From positions 1,488,001-1,552,000 of the forward strand of contig NZ_CP009517.1 of assembly GCF_000970305.1 (NCBI RefSeq): a stretch of DNA of 64,000 bases, in the 5' to 3' direction. Source of the stretch: Methanosarcina barkeri 3 (lineage in GTDB: Archaea > Halobacteriota > Methanosarcinia > Methanosarcinales > Methanosarcinaceae). The notes under the pieces were generated by a model. It was not told where the DNA came from, ran no database searches, and saw only the letters and a list, made by a program, of their open reading frames with translations. Below are positions 48,541 through 58,039 of this stretch, piece by piece; positions within the stretch are counted from its first letter, which is position 1, and each line of letters opens with the position of its first letter. The position numbers and the translations under genes are program-made.

Positions 48541-49185
48541 ATGATCGAAGACAATGTAAAAGAACTTTTAAAAACAATACCTTCTGATGTAACACTTGTC
48601 GTCGCAGTAAAATACGCATCAAAAATACAAATAGACAGATCCGTAAAAGCAGGTGTTACAGACATCGGTTTCAACCATTATCAACAGATGAAAGATTTGG
48701 CCCCATATCTTCCACCTGAGATAAAAACCCACTTCATCGGCACACTTCAGTTAAACAAGGCAAAAAAAGTAGTAAACCTGAATCCCTACTTGATAGAAAG
48801 TGTTGATTCATACGAACTTGCAGAAAAGATAAACAATGCAGCAAAAGAAAAAAAACGGATTCAGAAAATCCTCATACAAGTGAAGACAGACAAAAAAAAA
48901 CATGCCGGATTAGAGCCAGATGACCTCTTAAAGCTTCTAGACCAGATATCAACCCTCGAATATTTAAGTTTTGAAGGCCTGATGACAATCCCGCCAAAAA
49001 ACGAAGACCCCGAAGATTCAAGAAAATATTTCAAAGAATTAAAAGAATTAAAAGACAAAGCAGAGAAGCATTTAGAAAAACATATTCAGCATCTCTCAAT
49101 GGGAATGACAGACGATTATCAAATAGCAATAGAAGAAGGTGCAAGCATCGTCCGCATCGGTAGAAAAGTTTTTGATGTATCATGA
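48541..49185 (+). CDS. YggS/PLPBP family pyridoxal-phosphate protein
   Basis: PLP-binding protein thought to manage vitamin B6 and amino-acid balance. 214 residues, slightly short. The Schiff-base Lys is in VVAVKYAS near residue 24. The family motif HFIGTLQLNKAKKV follows (HxIGxxQxNK, with Leu for the common Ser-type residue). FEGLMTIPP and the phosphate-binding SMGMTDDYQIAIEEGASIVR-IGRKVF come at the end. No operon partner; weak RBS. Confidence 0.93.
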   Translation: MIEDNVKELLKTIPSDVTLVVAVKYASKIQIDRSVKAGVTDIGFNHYQQMKDLAPYLPPEIKTHFIGTLQLNKAKKVVNLNPYLIESVDSYELAEKINNAAKEKKRIQKILIQVKTDKKKHAGLEPDDLLKLLDQISTLEYLSFEGLMTIPPKNEDPEDSRKYFKELKELKDKAEKHLEKHIQHLSMGMTDDYQIAIEEGASIVRIGRKVFDVS

Positions 49186-49260
49186 TAACGTAGAATCATT
49201 CTCATTTTATAAAGTTTTGATAACTGACTTTTAAATAGTTATCAAATTTCTTTTTTAAAT

Positions 49261-49351
49261 TCATCTGAAAACTTCCTTCCACGCCCGCATGCTCACGAAA
49301 TAAGCAAATACCGGGTGATTACCTGCAATAAAGAAGGCTACCCTCAAATTT
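49261..49351 (-). pseudogene. C-terminal remnant of an unidentified protein, copy 1
   Basis: The minus frame reads VAFFIAGNHPVFAYFVSMRA then WKEVFR and stop (TGA at 49261-49263). The DNA match to 51123-51225 extends beyond the stop. Upstream codons end in an early stop, so only about 30 codons remain. The hydrophobic character suggests the end of a membrane protein. Confidence 0.55.
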
Positions 49352-49471
49352 TTTATTTTTTATCGCGAAATCGTCCATTGATTGCTTTCATTTTGGCTTT
49401 TGGATTGCCTGATTGTTGTGCGAGACTACTACGTCCGCAAGTTAAGAATCTCTATTAATCAACGAACTCAC

Positions 49472-50191
49472 TCATTCCAGGCCCCACTTTTTTCTGAACT
49501 CAAGCTTCTGCTGGCTGTTCATCCAGTGGCTGCCGTCACAGTAGGGCTTGTTCTCTGACTTCCCACATCGACAGAGGGTTACTCTGTTCCGGGATTCGTA
49601 CAGGCTGCCATCTGCAGATTCAATGGGGATACCGCCTCGAACCCAGAGGGGGCCTTCACAACTTTTTTGTTTGTCGTGAACCAGTACAATAGATGGTTCA
49701 AATTCTTTTTCAAAGGGTTTGCCTGTCTTTTTGTCCCACAGAACCAGCCGTCCCGACGGGCAGATCATAGCTTCCTCTATGGCGGTTTGTCGGGCTTCCG
49801 GGTCGTCTGATTTTTGTACGAGATTCCTTATTCCTCCAGACCGCTGGCAGAAACGGGAATGATCACAGAGCTCATGGACATCGGTGAGTTTTAGATCAGG
49901 ACCTTCAAACGTTTCCGCTTTTTCCAGGTAAGGCTTCCTGCTGGCTGTTTCGCTACCGTCAAAACCGACCTTGCTGTGGGTCCCATCACAGAAGGGCTTG
50001 TTTTCGGATGAGCCACAGCGGCATAAAATATAGGCCTTCCGCCGAGGGTGTTCCTTTATATCAATTAATTCCCTGGTGTGACCAGCGTCATCGGTGACAA
50101 TTACCTGTTCCAAAAGCGGTACTCCACCTGTAACCCGATACGGTCCGTCTTTGATTATCTTAATCCTCATTTCTTTCTCATTGACTTCCAT
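49472..50191 (-). CDS. CDGSH iron-sulfur protein with two CDGSH domains
   Basis: 239 residues with two CDGSH motifs, CRCGSSENKPFCDGTH (about residues 57-72) and CRCGKSENKPYCDGSH (about 208-223). Each can hold a 2Fe-2S cluster through three Cys and one His. A middle segment (LCDHSRFCQRSGG, MICPSGRLVLW) resembles a divergent 4Fe-4S mono-cluster domain. It is soluble with no signal peptide, so an electron-transfer or redox-sensing role in the cytoplasm is likely. GGGGGAT lies upstream of the ATG. It is divergent from the membrane-protein gene at 50542 and bracketed by two copies of an unknown gene tail. Confidence 0.9.
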   Translation of the reverse strand: MEVNEKEMRIKIIKDGPYRVTGGVPLLEQVIVTDDAGHTRELIDIKEHPRRKAYILCRCGSSENKPFCDGTHSKVGFDGSETASRKPYLEKAETFEGPDLKLTDVHELCDHSRFCQRSGGIRNLVQKSDDPEARQTAIEEAMICPSGRLVLWDKKTGKPFEKEFEPSIVLVHDKQKSCEGPLWVRGGIPIESADGSLYESRNRVTLCRCGKSENKPYCDGSHWMNSQQKLEFRKKWGLE

Positions 50192-50541
50192 AATTATAAT
50201 CCCCCATTACCTCTTATTATGCAGTACTGGATATTTAGTCTGACTATTTGCCTCTTTGATAAATTATATAGTTTTCCGATTCATACTGTTCCCATAAGAG
50301 AGCATGAAATAGGATTGATCAAATCCTCAACCAGGCAATAAGATAGTTACTACTGCGGACATATTAGATAGCTATCAGCTCAACTGACGGTTTCAAGACT
50401 GAGGGAAAAGGATCAGAGATAGACGATGATTACGGATTTCTAAATCTCATTTCTCCACTGGAGAGAAAATAAGGTTTATCAAGTCCAAGGGTGCTGGGTG
50501 AAATAAAAAATCTTTTAACTTTTTAAAACATATATAGAAAC

Positions 50542-50982
50542 GTGAACAATGAAAGTGCAATCATTGGCTCTGGCACAGGAGAAGTAGTAGTAGGAAAAGC
50601 AGTAGTAGTTTCGAGTCATGTTGTAACATTATATGGGATACCGGTTGTTTACATTGTTATTGTAGCATTATTTGTATTATTTATTTTATATTTATATTGT
50701 AGGATGACAAGAAAAGAAAGATACCGTATGAGTAAATCGAGTTACTTAAAATTGTTTTTTGCTTTGTTTATCCCGCTATTTTTTTATAATCTTTACAATA
50801 TATATAACAGTTCATGGTTTTTCAATCCCTATACCAAATCATGGTGTAATAATTTCTGGTTTACCAATCCTATTTTTTTTATTATAAGTGCAAGTGTTGC
50901 ATCTATATGGGAATCTATCTTTCCGTATTTATTCATAACTCTGAGTATATTAGTAATAAACTGCTATCGTAAGCCAGCTTAG
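50542..50982 (+). CDS. Hypothetical membrane protein
   Basis: 146 residues from GTG. A Gly/Val-rich head (SAIIGSGTGEVVVGKAVVVS) precedes the first span (TLYGIPVVYIVIVALFVLFI). The second is at LKLFFALFIPLFFYNLYNIY, and the third and fourth lie after WFTNPIFFIISASVA and IFPYLFITLSILVINC. Four spans are likely. No family recognised. RBS absent. The G-x-G-rich head recalls the short Gly/Val peptides at the N-termini of other accessory membrane proteins; this is only a resemblance. Confidence 0.6.
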   Translation: MNNESAIIGSGTGEVVVGKAVVVSSHVVTLYGIPVVYIVIVALFVLFILYLYCRMTRKERYRMSKSSYLKLFFALFIPLFFYNLYNIYNSSWFFNPYTKSWCNNFWFTNPIFFIISASVASIWESIFPYLFITLSILVINCYRKPA

Positions 50983-51122
50983 AGAGGGTCTTGAAATTAA
51001 ACTTTTATTGCAAAAACATTTGTTTAGTCTGTCATACACGGATATAACGCTAATAATTTCAACGGTGAAAATAGGAGAGTTTTAGGTATAAAGACCCCGC
51101 AGTGCCTTATTAACTCTGAAGG

Positions 51123-51225
51123 AGTTATCAAATCTCTTTTTAATTAACAATCTGAAAACTTCCCTCCACGCCCGCATGCTCACGAAGTAAGCAGATATCG
51201 GGCGACTACTGGCAAAAAAAGAAGA
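51123..51225 (-). pseudogene. C-terminal remnant of an unidentified protein, copy 2
   Basis: The minus frame reads FFASSRPISAYFVSMRAWRE then VFRL, matching copy 1 (AYFVSMRAWKEVFR). The stop of copy 1 is lost here. DNA identity with 49233-49345 is high over about 100 bases, in the same orientation. The flanking sequence to 51470 holds no supported gene. Confidence 0.55.
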
Positions 51226-51470
51226 AAAGTAGAGTGAGCAGATGTCAGAAAAAGTGTTTTATTCTTCGATGTGTTGAGTGGGTAAAACTGCATTCATTTC
51301 CAAATATCGGAGTAATAAATCTAAAAATTTAAAAAAGTTTATGGTTGAAAATTACATTCAAGCTCGATGTTTTTTTTTGCCTAACTACTTTATAACTAGA
51401 CAATTATTTTCAACCAATAAAAACATCAAAGAGCCAATTTTTCCTGTCTTCTTCAAAACTATTTGTAGTA

Positions 51471-52433
51471 TTATTCAAGGCATTGTTCCCCAGGACATTC
51501 ACGGATATACTGCATAACATCGCTCATTTTTGCACTGGCCATTGCTACGGACATATCCGCACTTCCATAATAAATACGGAGTTCATTGCCCACAAGGATC
51601 CATCCGCACGGGAAAACAACATCATTAACGTCTCCGGTCCGCTCATACATTTCACGAGGCCCGAAAATCCAGCCTTCTGACCTGTGGAGCACTTTTGTAG
51701 GATCCTCAAGGTCAAGAAGGGCAAGTCCGAGCCGATAGCTCCTTTTAGATGTTGTCTGACGTACCCCATAGTACATAATTAACCATCCATCGGATGTTTG
51801 CATTGGCGGAGGGGCTAATCCGATCTTACGGGCATCCCACCATCCTCCTTTTCGAGCGTACAGAAGGACCTTATGTTCTCCCCAGTATTTCATATCAGGC
51901 GAAAAAGATATCCAGATGTTTGCCTTTGCATCCGCAATGTTAGATACCGGTCTGTTTAATATCGCCCATCTGCCGTTAAATCTTATAGGAAAAATAGCAG
52001 CATCTTTATTTTCAGGCGGCATTATAGGACCTACTCGCTCAAAATTATCGAAATCTTCGGTATAGGCAAGTGAAGTTAAAGGACCAGAGTCCGAATAAGC
52101 CGTATATGCTATGGCCCATTTTCCCATCTCATCGATGTAAGTTATACGCGGGTCTTCAATACCATATATCTCTTCAGCATGATATGTAGGATCCGAGGTA
52201 AAGGTTGGTTTGGGATCAATTTCCCAATTGTCAATTCCATTCTTGCTTCTGGCTACTGTAAGATGAGAAAAACCTCTGTGATCTTCAACCCGTACCAGTA
52301 GTACAGTTTCATTGCCAACCATAACTGCTGCAGGATTAAACACCGAGCTGACTTTATACGGCCAATAATCAACTGTGAGTATCGGGTTATTTCTATGTCG
52401 GACAAACAATTCCCCAGGACTTTCCCATATCAT
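51471..52433 (-). CDS. GH130-type glycoside phosphorylase or hydrolase
   Basis: About 320 residues forming a five-bladed beta-propeller of family GH130. The pattern NPILT...VFNPAAV, LLVRVEDHRG, IEDPRITYI (Asp as candidate general acid), KDAAIFP, GGWWDARKIGLAPPPM and the late VFPCGWIL..IYYGSADMSV agree with mannosyl-oligosaccharide phosphorylases or mannosidases. The exact sugar is unknown. ATG 52433 has GGGG about six bases upstream; ATG 52445 is also in frame. Alone on its strand, with no sugar transporter nearby. Confidence 0.88.
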   Translation of the reverse strand: MIWESPGELFVRHRNNPILTVDYWPYKVSSVFNPAAVMVGNETVLLVRVEDHRGFSHLTVARSKNGIDNWEIDPKPTFTSDPTYHAEEIYGIEDPRITYIDEMGKWAIAYTAYSDSGPLTSLAYTEDFDNFERVGPIMPPENKDAAIFPIRFNGRWAILNRPVSNIADAKANIWISFSPDMKYWGEHKVLLYARKGGWWDARKIGLAPPPMQTSDGWLIMYYGVRQTTSKRSYRLGLALLDLEDPTKVLHRSEGWIFGPREMYERTGDVNDVVFPCGWILVGNELRIYYGSADMSVAMASAKMSDVMQYIRECPGEQCLE

Positions 52434-52790
52434 ATTGTTCCCCATTCCTGATTTAAAGTTATCATAAAATGCTGTGACGAAATGTAACTTTTACAACTGG
52501 TCACATACATAATCTGAATAATGCCATATATCTGATGATTAAAGTATTATAGACTTATTGTAAGATTAAAATATGCTCTTACGGACTTATATGCTCTTAC
52601 TGACTTTTATATAAGCTTGAAACTCAGATCTTCAGCATTACCTGGTCGATATTACCATGGTTATTCAATATGACAAATTTTTGCGTTTTTGTACAAGGAA
52701 CATAAGTCAACCAGTTCCACTTAGATCAGGAACAAAAAGGAATTGGAAACTAATTTACGAGCATGAGATAAATATCAACCAACAGACAAC

Positions 52791-52890
52791 GGAAGACAAT
52801 GGAAGACAATGGAAGACAATGGAAGACAATGGAAGACAATGGAAGACAATGGAAGACAATGGAAGACAATGGAAGACAATGGAAGACGAC
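52791..52890. repeat. Minisatellite, 10-bp unit, nine perfect copies
   Basis: GGAAGACAAT is repeated nine times without change, with a tenth degenerate copy (GGAAGACGAC). A unit of ten shifts frame, so it passes through all three frames and is not coding. Confidence 0.95.
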
Positions 52891-53007
52891 CTAAATTTAG
52901 GAATAAGATTAATATGAGTAAAAGAAGCAGTCTTTTTATTTAGCAATCTAGGCAACAATTTTTCTACTGCTAGAAAACACTAAACACAAAACATTTAATC
53001 TTTCTAT

Positions 53008-54498
53008 TTATGATTCCTGTTCAGGTTCGTGCTCCTGTATATAAGGCACCGAGAACTTTGATTCGACTGAGTCTCTATGAAAGATGTTATATGTGCAGAA
53101 AGGAATTATTCTACCGTCCGGTATGGCATAATGTACTCCGCATTTTTTGATTCTTTCGAGATCTATGTTGTATAAATCCTGAAAATGCATTGTTCCGAGG
53201 AATAGTGTATTTCTGTGAAAACGTGAGGTATTTTCCATGTCACCTTTTTTAAGGACATCGAGAATCATCCGTAACACGTTTACCGATTTTGGACCCTTCT
53301 TCTCGTCAATGTACTTTGGAACTTGCTTGATGATCTTTGCAAGGGTTAAAACTCTGCTAACTTTTCCATTCATCTCGGAGGTTGCTTCTTCCAGGAATTC
53401 AACAAAACCTTCCACATCAAGAAAACTTGTAATTGGGATAAAGTGTCCTTCTTCAAAGAAAACATAGGTCCCAGCACCGCAGTGTGGGTGGACTGCCAAC
53501 TCCGGAATAGGAACTTTTCTCACAGATGAAAGGAAACGGCTTAGTGGAACCACAAAGGATACCGGATACCAGGCATCACAGGGAATTTCTCCATTAGTCT
53601 GTTCTTCCGCAAGCTTTATGACATCAGATATGGTAATTCTCTTCCGTTCTCTCTGTGACTGATCTATTCTTCCTGTAAACGCAATGGGTTGGAAGTTCAC
53701 TCCTTTTATGATGTCAAGGTTTTCGGCTGCATAGCGGATAATCCCACCTATCTGAGAGTCGTTTACTCCTTTTGCAAGAGTTGGGACAAGCACAACACTT
53801 TCAGGCCCGAAACGTCTGCAATTTTCAACAGCTTTTTTCTTCGAAGGTAGAGCGTTAAATCCCCTGGTTTCAAAATAAGGCTCTGGACTAATTCCGTCAA
53901 AAGCAAGGTAAACAGTACGCAGTGTTGCATCTCTTAACCTTTTACAGTATTCAGGGCTATTAGCAAGGCGGACTCCGTTGCTTGCAAGCTGGATATGTGC
54001 AAAACCCAGCTCCTGGGCCAGTTCAATTATCTCCGGAAGGTCATCTCTTACTGTTGGCTCTCCGCCGGAAAACTGAATGGCAGAGCAGGGAACAGGTTTC
54101 TGGTTTCTTAGTGTTTCCATCATCTTCCTGATTTCTTCGAAGCTTGGTTCGAAAACAAAGCCTTTTACTCTTGCATTTGCAAAACAGACAGGGCATCTAA
54201 GGTTGCATCTATTAGTAACATCTATGTTTGCAAGCAAAGTCCCTGATTCATGATACCGGCAGATTCCACAGCCAGAAGGACAGCTTAAAGGACTGGCACT
54301 CTGGAAGTTTGAAATTCCTGTTCCTGTATATGAGTACTTTTCGAACTTCTTATAGAGTTCAGCATCTGACCAGTATACGTCCCTGAAATTGCCATGATCA
54401 GGACATTCTTTTTCCATTAACATTTTTCCATTTTCCTCGAAGACCGAAGCTTCAATTACTCTTTTGCATTCCGGGCAAATGGATTTTGTTAGTCTCAT
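53008..54498 (-). CDS. tes: Radical SAM protein, tetraether lipid synthase (Tes) family
   Basis: Members of this family (MJ0619 type) couple two archaeol chains at their phytanyl ends to make membrane-spanning tetraether lipids. 496 residues. The N-terminal zinc/iron-type domain (CPECKRVIEA, KECPDHGNF) is followed by a Cys cluster (CPSGCGICRYH) and the radical SAM motif CNLRCPVCFA near 98. SAM-binding features are FSGGEP near 145 and the LASNGVRLA strand. Extra conserved Cys occur in VHPHCGAGTYVF, and in KKCGVHYAIPDGR and PFCTYNIFHRD at the end. The Cys layout fits several FeS clusters. Other radical SAM proteins of this family act on pterins, so lipid substrate is likely, not certain. Monocistronic. 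Confidence 0.78.
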   Translation of the reverse strand: MRLTKSICPECKRVIEASVFEENGKMLMEKECPDHGNFRDVYWSDAELYKKFEKYSYTGTGISNFQSASPLSCPSGCGICRYHESGTLLANIDVTNRCNLRCPVCFANARVKGFVFEPSFEEIRKMMETLRNQKPVPCSAIQFSGGEPTVRDDLPEIIELAQELGFAHIQLASNGVRLANSPEYCKRLRDATLRTVYLAFDGISPEPYFETRGFNALPSKKKAVENCRRFGPESVVLVPTLAKGVNDSQIGGIIRYAAENLDIIKGVNFQPIAFTGRIDQSQRERKRITISDVIKLAEEQTNGEIPCDAWYPVSFVVPLSRFLSSVRKVPIPELAVHPHCGAGTYVFFEEGHFIPITSFLDVEGFVEFLEEATSEMNGKVSRVLTLAKIIKQVPKYIDEKKGPKSVNVLRMILDVLKKGDMENTSRFHRNTLFLGTMHFQDLYNIDLERIKKCGVHYAIPDGRIIPFCTYNIFHRDSVESKFSVPYIQEHEPEQES

Positions 54499-55524
54499 AC
54501 TCCCATCCTAACTTGAGTAACCATTCCTGACAACAAGGTACAGCTTAAATCATACATTCAGGTTCCGAAAGGCTTCTTCTTGAACTTATTTCATAGCCTC
54601 AGTTGTTAAGATTTTTAAATTTGTTAGAGTTCTCTTAGTTAACTGTTATAACTCCCAGTCTCAAGATAGCTGTAAATGCCTTATTTTTACATAAAACCCG
54701 GATCCAGAACTTTTTATCGAACAAAAGTTAACCAGAATCAAAGCTTTGCAGGACAAGATTTCGGCTTATAAAAGGAACATAATGAAAATACTTTAATTTT
54801 TAAACATCTCTTAAGTGCTTTTTCACCTATCATTTGACAAATTAATCTTTCCACCGTTACGTGAAACTAGTCTTTTCATCCGCTATCTTAAAAATTGGTC
54901 CTTCTTTCCCCCATTTATAAAATAAAGCTGTAATATTATTTAAATCCATGGAATAAAAGTAAAGATAAAGGAAAGAGTAAAAAAGTCTTTTATATATCTT
55001 TTATATAATTATTAAAAAGATATCTCATAGTTAGTGCATTTATCCAGTATATTCTCAATAAACCAGGGATAAAAACAGATGAGCACAGACGAGTTCAACT
55101 CGTATTTATTCGTGCCCGTCTGTGCTTCCTTCATAGAACACTGGCCATTGACAATTCCAGAGTCCAGTTTCGTTTCCATCATATGAAATCGAAGAATTAT
55201 CTCTTTGTTTTTAAAATTCACAGAGATTAGTCAGAATATTAAGGAAAAATAAATGACTTAAGGAGAAATAGCAAAGCCTCAACTCATATCCAAAAACTTA
55301 TCATCGATCATGTATGTATCTTTAAAAAAACGGATATTAATGATAAACTTTCACCTAATAACAAATTATTGAAATTTAGAAAAACGAAAAGCGTAGATCT
55401 TACTGAGAATACTATTCTTACTGAAACTTCTAAGTGAGTAATGGAATTAGATAAAGCTCTCAGATTTAATATATTCCCTATAAAATATGGGAGTTAAGGT
55501 TATTAATTAGTTTAGTGATGTTTT
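54499..55524. other. Long intergenic region between divergent genes
   Basis: About 1 kb without a supported gene. Its only clear structure is the hairpin at 55082-55126. A frame of about 70 codons near 55255-55435 lacks any start codon and is not convincing. Confidence 0.5.
55082..55126. other. Strong hairpin with two alternative foldings
   Basis: AGCACAGACG (55082-55091) pairs with CGTCTGTGCT (55117-55126), a perfect ten-base stem. A second palindrome ACGAGTT-C-AACTCGT (55089-55103) overlaps its left arm, so the two foldings exclude each other. It lies far from both neighbouring genes. Confidence 0.6.
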
Positions 55525-55962
55525 ATGAAGATCGGACTTGCGCAAAACAACGATATTGATGGCTGGATTAAATTACTGGAGCTTGTTAAAGACAATTTTC
55601 CAGGTCTTGACATGGACGAATATAAAAAAGGGCTGTCAATAAGGATACTCGAACAAGGCGCTTTGGTAGCGAAAGAAAACGGTGTTTTGATTGGAGCCCT
55701 ACTGTTTTCGAGAGAATCCAAAGAACTTGAGTTTCTCGCGGTACATCCTCAGTACCGCAGGCTGGGCACGGCGACTGCCTTAATCCGGCATATGTTTGCT
55801 TTTTTTCCTAAAGGCAGTTGTTTTACTGTTATAACCTACAGGGAAGATGATCCAAAAGGCAAAGCAGCGAGGGAACTGTACAAAAGAATAGGTTTTACGC
55901 CTGGCGAGCTTATCATAGTTTTCGATTATCCGTGTAAGAAATTTATATATATCAATGAATAG
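55525..55962 (+). CDS. GNAT family N-acetyltransferase
   Basis: Acetyl-CoA-dependent transferase, 145 residues. Motif A (LEFLAVHPQYRRLGTATALI) binds CoA, and ARELYKRIGFTPGEL is the usual C-terminal motif. The substrate is unknown. ATG start with no clear RBS. Alone on its strand. Confidence 0.9.
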   Translation: MKIGLAQNNDIDGWIKLLELVKDNFPGLDMDEYKKGLSIRILEQGALVAKENGVLIGALLFSRESKELEFLAVHPQYRRLGTATALIRHMFAFFPKGSCFTVITYREDDPKGKAARELYKRIGFTPGELIIVFDYPCKKFIYINE

Positions 55963-56205
55963 GCAAACTGTGCTGGAAAATGTTGAATGTAGCATGATTA
56001 TGCCTTTCTACTATTTATATTATGAGCTTATCCCGAAAATCTAAATTTCCTCTCTGAATATCGAATTTGGAATAATCACTCCTCCCTCTGGCAATAAACA
56101 CAATTATGAAATCAAAGTTGCGCTGGTGCACCCCGCTGCAAGCTAGCGAGGTATTTGACTGAAATAAAACGGTTTAGATAATTTTCTACAAAATCGATTC
56201 CTTAT

Positions 56206-56280
56206 ATTCAAATTGAATATCCAGATTTCTGAAATTCAAATTGAATATCCAGATTTCTGAAATTCAATTTGAATACTCAG
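56206..56280. repeat. Three palindromic direct repeats, 28-bp period
   Basis: ATTCAAATTGAAT (56206-56218), ATTCAAATTGAAT (56234-56246) and ATTCAATTTGAAT (56262-56274) are spaced by ATCCAGATTTCTGAA-type linkers, giving a 28-base period. Each core is a palindrome. It lies just beyond the end of gap. Confidence 0.75.
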
Positions 56281-56340
56281 AGTCACAAAAAACTTGAGTC
56301 TTTATATTAGACTTTAATCCCCACAACTTTATTTAAAACT

Positions 56341-57357
56341 TTATTTGTTAGATAATCCAATAGCTTTGTTTGTTTTCTCGATCGATTTCGAGCCGTCACT
56401 TTCCAATTCCATCATTGCCCTTATTGCATCAACGTTTTCCGGAACAACAATAGATTCTTGATGGACAGCATGGAAGAAATAAAGCTCTTTCTCAGTTACT
56501 GTAATGGATTCAGACCAGATACAAAGCTCCCACATATCGTGTCTGGGGCGTCCGATATCCCGCGCATATTCAATTATTTCGGCGGTTGAAGTAATTCCGT
56601 CCCCTATTAAACGGATTCTGGACTGAGAACCAAAGATATTCTTAACATCTTCTGCAGTGCAATCTTTATTGACATCCATATTTACAGTGTGCACATGCAT
56701 AAGAGTCGTCGGAACTTTAGTAGCTGCGGTTGTTATATTAATGTGAGGAAGCACACTCCTTACATCAGGACCATGGTGAGACGGAAGTTTAACAGGATTA
56801 AGTACGATTGCATCAACAGGTCCCTTTTTAATTTCATTGGGATCGACTGCTCTTCTTGTAAGACTTACCCTTACCTTATTTACTTCGAGTTCTCTGTCTA
56901 TAGCTGAAATAGCTCTGCAAAGTGCTGTCGTATTACATGAGACAACTCTTGTCAGGTCACGACCCACAGCCTGCTCATAATTACTTTCCGCATTAAAAGA
57001 GAAATCCGAAATGGTATGACTCTCTCCACCCTGCCAGATTGCCTTTATCCCGACTTTCTCATACATAGGCTTATTTTTTTCCCCAATCCCCCCTGGAGTG
57101 CAGTCCACAACCAGGTCAGATTTTTCCAGCATCTCTTCAATAGTTCCGGCTGCCGGCATCCCTGCTTTCTCAAAGGCTTCAACGTTCTCAGCAAGGGTAT
57201 ATATGTCATATCCTAGCCGATGTGCCACTGAAGCTTCATAGTTTGGTTTTGTCTTGGAAACTCCGACAACTTCCATATCGTCCTGAGCCTTAACAGCATC
57301 TGCAACCCTTTTACCTATAGTTCCATACCCGTTTACCGCAATTTTTGCTTTAGCCAT
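56341..57357 (-). CDS. gap: Type II (archaeal) glyceraldehyde-3-phosphate dehydrogenase
   Basis: Interconverts glyceraldehyde 3-phosphate and 1,3-bisphosphoglycerate. 338 residues. The Rossmann motif AVNGYGTIGKRVADAV is at the start, the catalytic Cys in VSCNTTALCRAI near 140, and the archaeal segment KGPVDAIVLNPVKLPSHHGPD follows. It lacks similarity to bacterial GapA outside these points, as expected for the archaeal form. ATG start. The gene stands alone; pgk is 4.3 kb further on, on the same strand. Confidence 0.96.
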   Translation of the reverse strand: MAKAKIAVNGYGTIGKRVADAVKAQDDMEVVGVSKTKPNYEASVAHRLGYDIYTLAENVEAFEKAGMPAAGTIEEMLEKSDLVVDCTPGGIGEKNKPMYEKVGIKAIWQGGESHTISDFSFNAESNYEQAVGRDLTRVVSCNTTALCRAISAIDRELEVNKVRVSLTRRAVDPNEIKKGPVDAIVLNPVKLPSHHGPDVRSVLPHINITTAATKVPTTLMHVHTVNMDVNKDCTAEDVKNIFGSQSRIRLIGDGITSTAEIIEYARDIGRPRHDMWELCIWSESITVTEKELYFFHAVHQESIVVPENVDAIRAMMELESDGSKSIEKTNKAIGLSNK

Positions 57358-58039
57358 TGTTATCCTATCCTTTTTAGTTATATCTTAGGATTATATGCAC
57401 TTAAAGTCCAAAATCAGGCACATTAGATGTAATGGTTATTTGTTTCTCAGGCAGGCGAAGGTTAACAACATCAAATTCTCAGTTTAATTGCTAACTTCCA
57501 TGTTCAGTTCAGGAATTTAAATTAAGACCCTATCCGAATAAGACCCCATCCGAATCTCGGTGTTTTAACTCCCAAAAATGATCTCCTGCGTGTATATATT
57601 CAGTATGAGTGATTGCTCGGAACAATCGAGCCACATTGCTAAGTTTTTCTATTTAGGCTTGATTTGCAAAACGTATATTACCTCATATATGCTTGACTTT
57701 CTCCCCCAAATGCATTGATAAGATTCTGCTGTGGCATAATTCTTATTTAAAGCCCCCCTTTCAGTAAGTTTAGTAATCCCGTGTTTCAGGACTTGCGTGT
57801 TATAGAGCAAAAAAGCATGAATAAACTGTTACAGTATAACAATTAAAATATTTCAAGATTTCATGCTATTTATTTCGATTTATCACGTAAGCCTCGAGAC
57901 ATTTGCATTTGGATATATAAATAAAATGTCATAGAATACAAAGCCTTTTGCATCAGTTAATTGTCCAAAAAGTAAAGAATTAAGGAGTTTTTTGAAAATA
58001 AATGAGTTGAGTTTTTCTATTCTTTATTGTCTTTAGCTG
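57358..58039. other. Intergenic region upstream of gap
   Basis: AT-rich DNA of about 680 bases. A near-duplicate AAGACCCTATCCGAAT/AAGACCCCATCCGAAT lies at about 57524-57555. No gene or RNA could be supported. Confidence 0.45.

Noticed and set aside
52657-52917. 86-codon plus-strand frame across the 10-bp repeats
   Set aside because: Repeat-driven frame in all three phases, without RBS or recognisable protein features.
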